Positions 40,597 through 41,878 of a stretch of DNA of 41,878 nucleotides are shown in pieces (position 1 is the stretch's first letter; each line of letters opens with the position of its first letter). The translations under genes and the position numbers were made by a program. Below the pieces are notes generated by a model. It was not told the DNA's origin. It did no database searches and saw nothing but the letters and a program-made list of their open reading frames with translations. Where the stretch lies: contig MGTJ01000088.1 in assembly GCA_001799395.1 (NCBI GenBank), positions 4,930 to 46,807 of the forward strand, written 5' to 3'. The DNA comes from Desulfobacterales bacterium RIFOXYA12_FULL_46_15 (GTDB lineage: Bacteria; Desulfobacterota; Desulfobacteria; Desulfobacterales; Desulfobacteraceae).

Positions 40597-41394
40597 ATGA
40601 CGATCAATCCCGCAAGCATTTTCAAAGATGTTGAAGCCATCCGGAAAAACGCCCCCCTGGTCCACAACATCACTAATTATGTAGTCATGAACACCACTGC
40701 CAATGCCCTACTGGCCATTGGCGCATCGCCGGTCATGGCTCATGCCCTGCCTGAAGTGGAAGATATGGCGGCCATCGCAGGCGCCCTGGTCATCAATATC
40801 GGAACCCTGAGCGATGCCTGGATCGAATCCATGTTCAAGGCTGCGCAAAAGGCAACTTCCCGAAACATCCCCATTGTCCTGGACCCGGTGGGTGTGGGCG
40901 CCACCCAGTACCGGACCCGGACGGCCAGGGAACTGATCCGGGCCGCGGCCCCGTCCATTATCCGGGGAAACGGTTCGGAAATCATGGCTCTCTGCGAAGA
41001 GGGTCAGACCACCAGGGGCGTGGACAGCACCAGCGGCTCGGACCAGGCCGTTGAGGCAGCCCAAGCCCTGTCACGGGATTTGAATTGTGTGGTCTGCGTC
41101 ACCGGTGCAATAGACTATATTGTATCGCAAAAGGATATGGTTCAGGTCAAAAACGGACATCCCATGATGCCCCGGGTCACCGGTCTTGGCTGCACGGCCA
41201 CAGCGCTTTGCGGCGCCTTTGCCGCTGTCAACCCTGATTACGGCCGGGCCGCCGCCCATGCCATGGCCGTCATGGGCATTGCCGGGGAAATGGCAGCCAA
41301 ACATGCGCCGGGGCCGGGAACCCTTCAGGTCAATTTCATCGACAGCCTTTACCGGTTGTCTGAAACCGATATTACGGAACGTTTTAAAATTTAA
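40597..41394 (+). CDS. thiM: Hydroxyethylthiazole kinase (ThiM)
   Basis: A 265-residue cytoplasmic ribokinase-fold enzyme that phosphorylates 4-methyl-5-(2-hydroxyethyl)thiazole in thiamin salvage. Family motifs: the N-terminal [20 protein letters not shown], the central [15 protein letters not shown], and the C-terminal active-site [14 protein letters not shown] with the catalytic Cys. The start at 40597 follows AGGAG; an open frame continues 7 codons upstream. It lies between thiY and thiE, so precursor import and salvage of both halves of thiamin share one riboswitch. Confidence 0.93.
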   Translation: MTINPASIFKDVEAIRKNAPLVHNITNYVVMNTTANALLAIGASPVMAHALPEVEDMAAIAGALVINIGTLSDAWIESMFKAAQKATSRNIPIVLDPVGVGATQYRTRTARELIRAAAPSIIRGNGSEIMALCEEGQTTRGVDSTSGSDQAVEAAQALSRDLNCVVCVTGAIDYIVSQKDMVQVKNGHPMMPRVTGLGCTATALCGAFAAVNPDYGRAAAHAMAVMGIAGEMAAKHAPGPGTLQVNFIDSLYRLSETDITERFKI

Positions 41395-41402
41395 GGAAGG
41401 TC

Positions 41403-41878
<476 letters not shown>

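Overview
The window looks like a chromosomal segment of an anaerobic, probably sulfate-reducing member of the Desulfobacterales (Desulfobacula, Desulfobacter or Desulfotignum-like). This is inferred from two heterodisulfide-reductase (Hdr) type electron-transfer modules, an apparent selenoprotein, heavy use of sigma-54 enhancer-binding proteins and a CoA-dependent acid-degradation operon. No rRNA, tRNA, insertion sequence, phage or CRISPR array was seen.

Layout. (1) 1-3804, minus strand: an HTH/receiver regulator, a MetF-like methylene-tetrahydrofolate reductase, an HdrC-HdrB fusion and an HdrA fused to a GltD-like domain (cut by the window edge). The HdrC-HdrB gene reads through an in-frame UGA. 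A 12-bp hairpin with a GGA loop starts 11 nt after that UGA, so I annotate a single selenoprotein of 428 residues. (2) 4007-8845: a UPF0104-type membrane protein and a methyltransferase on plus, facing a YdjC deacetylase, a GT2 glycosyltransferase and a PIG-V-like mannosyltransferase on minus; probably lipid or cell-surface glycan chemistry. (3) 8970-19213: a GAF sigma-54 activator divergent from a seven-gene operon: two acyl-CoA dehydrogenases, an HMG-CoA-synthase-like/DUF35 fusion, a thiolase, an SDR, a MaoC hydratase and an acyl-CoA ligase. A candidate activator site and a -24/-12 promoter lie between them, and a strong bidirectional terminator ends the operon. (4) 19263-25567: a PAS histidine kinase, a bifunctional chorismate mutase/prephenate dehydrogenase, and an NtrC-type response regulator with its kinase.

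(5) 25568-26395: a ZraP/Spy-like periplasmic protein divergent from that kinase/regulator pair. The gap has a consensus sigma-54 promoter facing the ZraP-like gene, a weaker one facing the kinase, and two adjacent palindromes between them: a ZraPSR-like metal or envelope stress circuit. (6) 26452-31110: a fumarylacetoacetate-hydrolase-family enzyme, an unrecognised 562-567 aa protein and a FapA/DUF342 protein. (7) 31450-37192: HdrA-MvhD fusion, a second HdrC-HdrB fusion (cysteine form), a small alpha/beta hydrolase and a 14-TM MFS exporter. (8) 37229-37852: an M50 membrane protease. (9) 37916-41878: a TPP riboswitch followed by a thiamin-precursor ABC transporter (ThiZ, ThiX, ThiY), ThiM and the start of ThiE.

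The most notable points are the selenocysteine HdrB with a visible SECIS-like hairpin and a cysteine paralogue in the same window, and the acid-degradation operon, whose HMG-CoA-synthase-like subunit appears to lack the catalytic Cys/Glu/His while fused to a DUF35 scaffold next to a thiolase.
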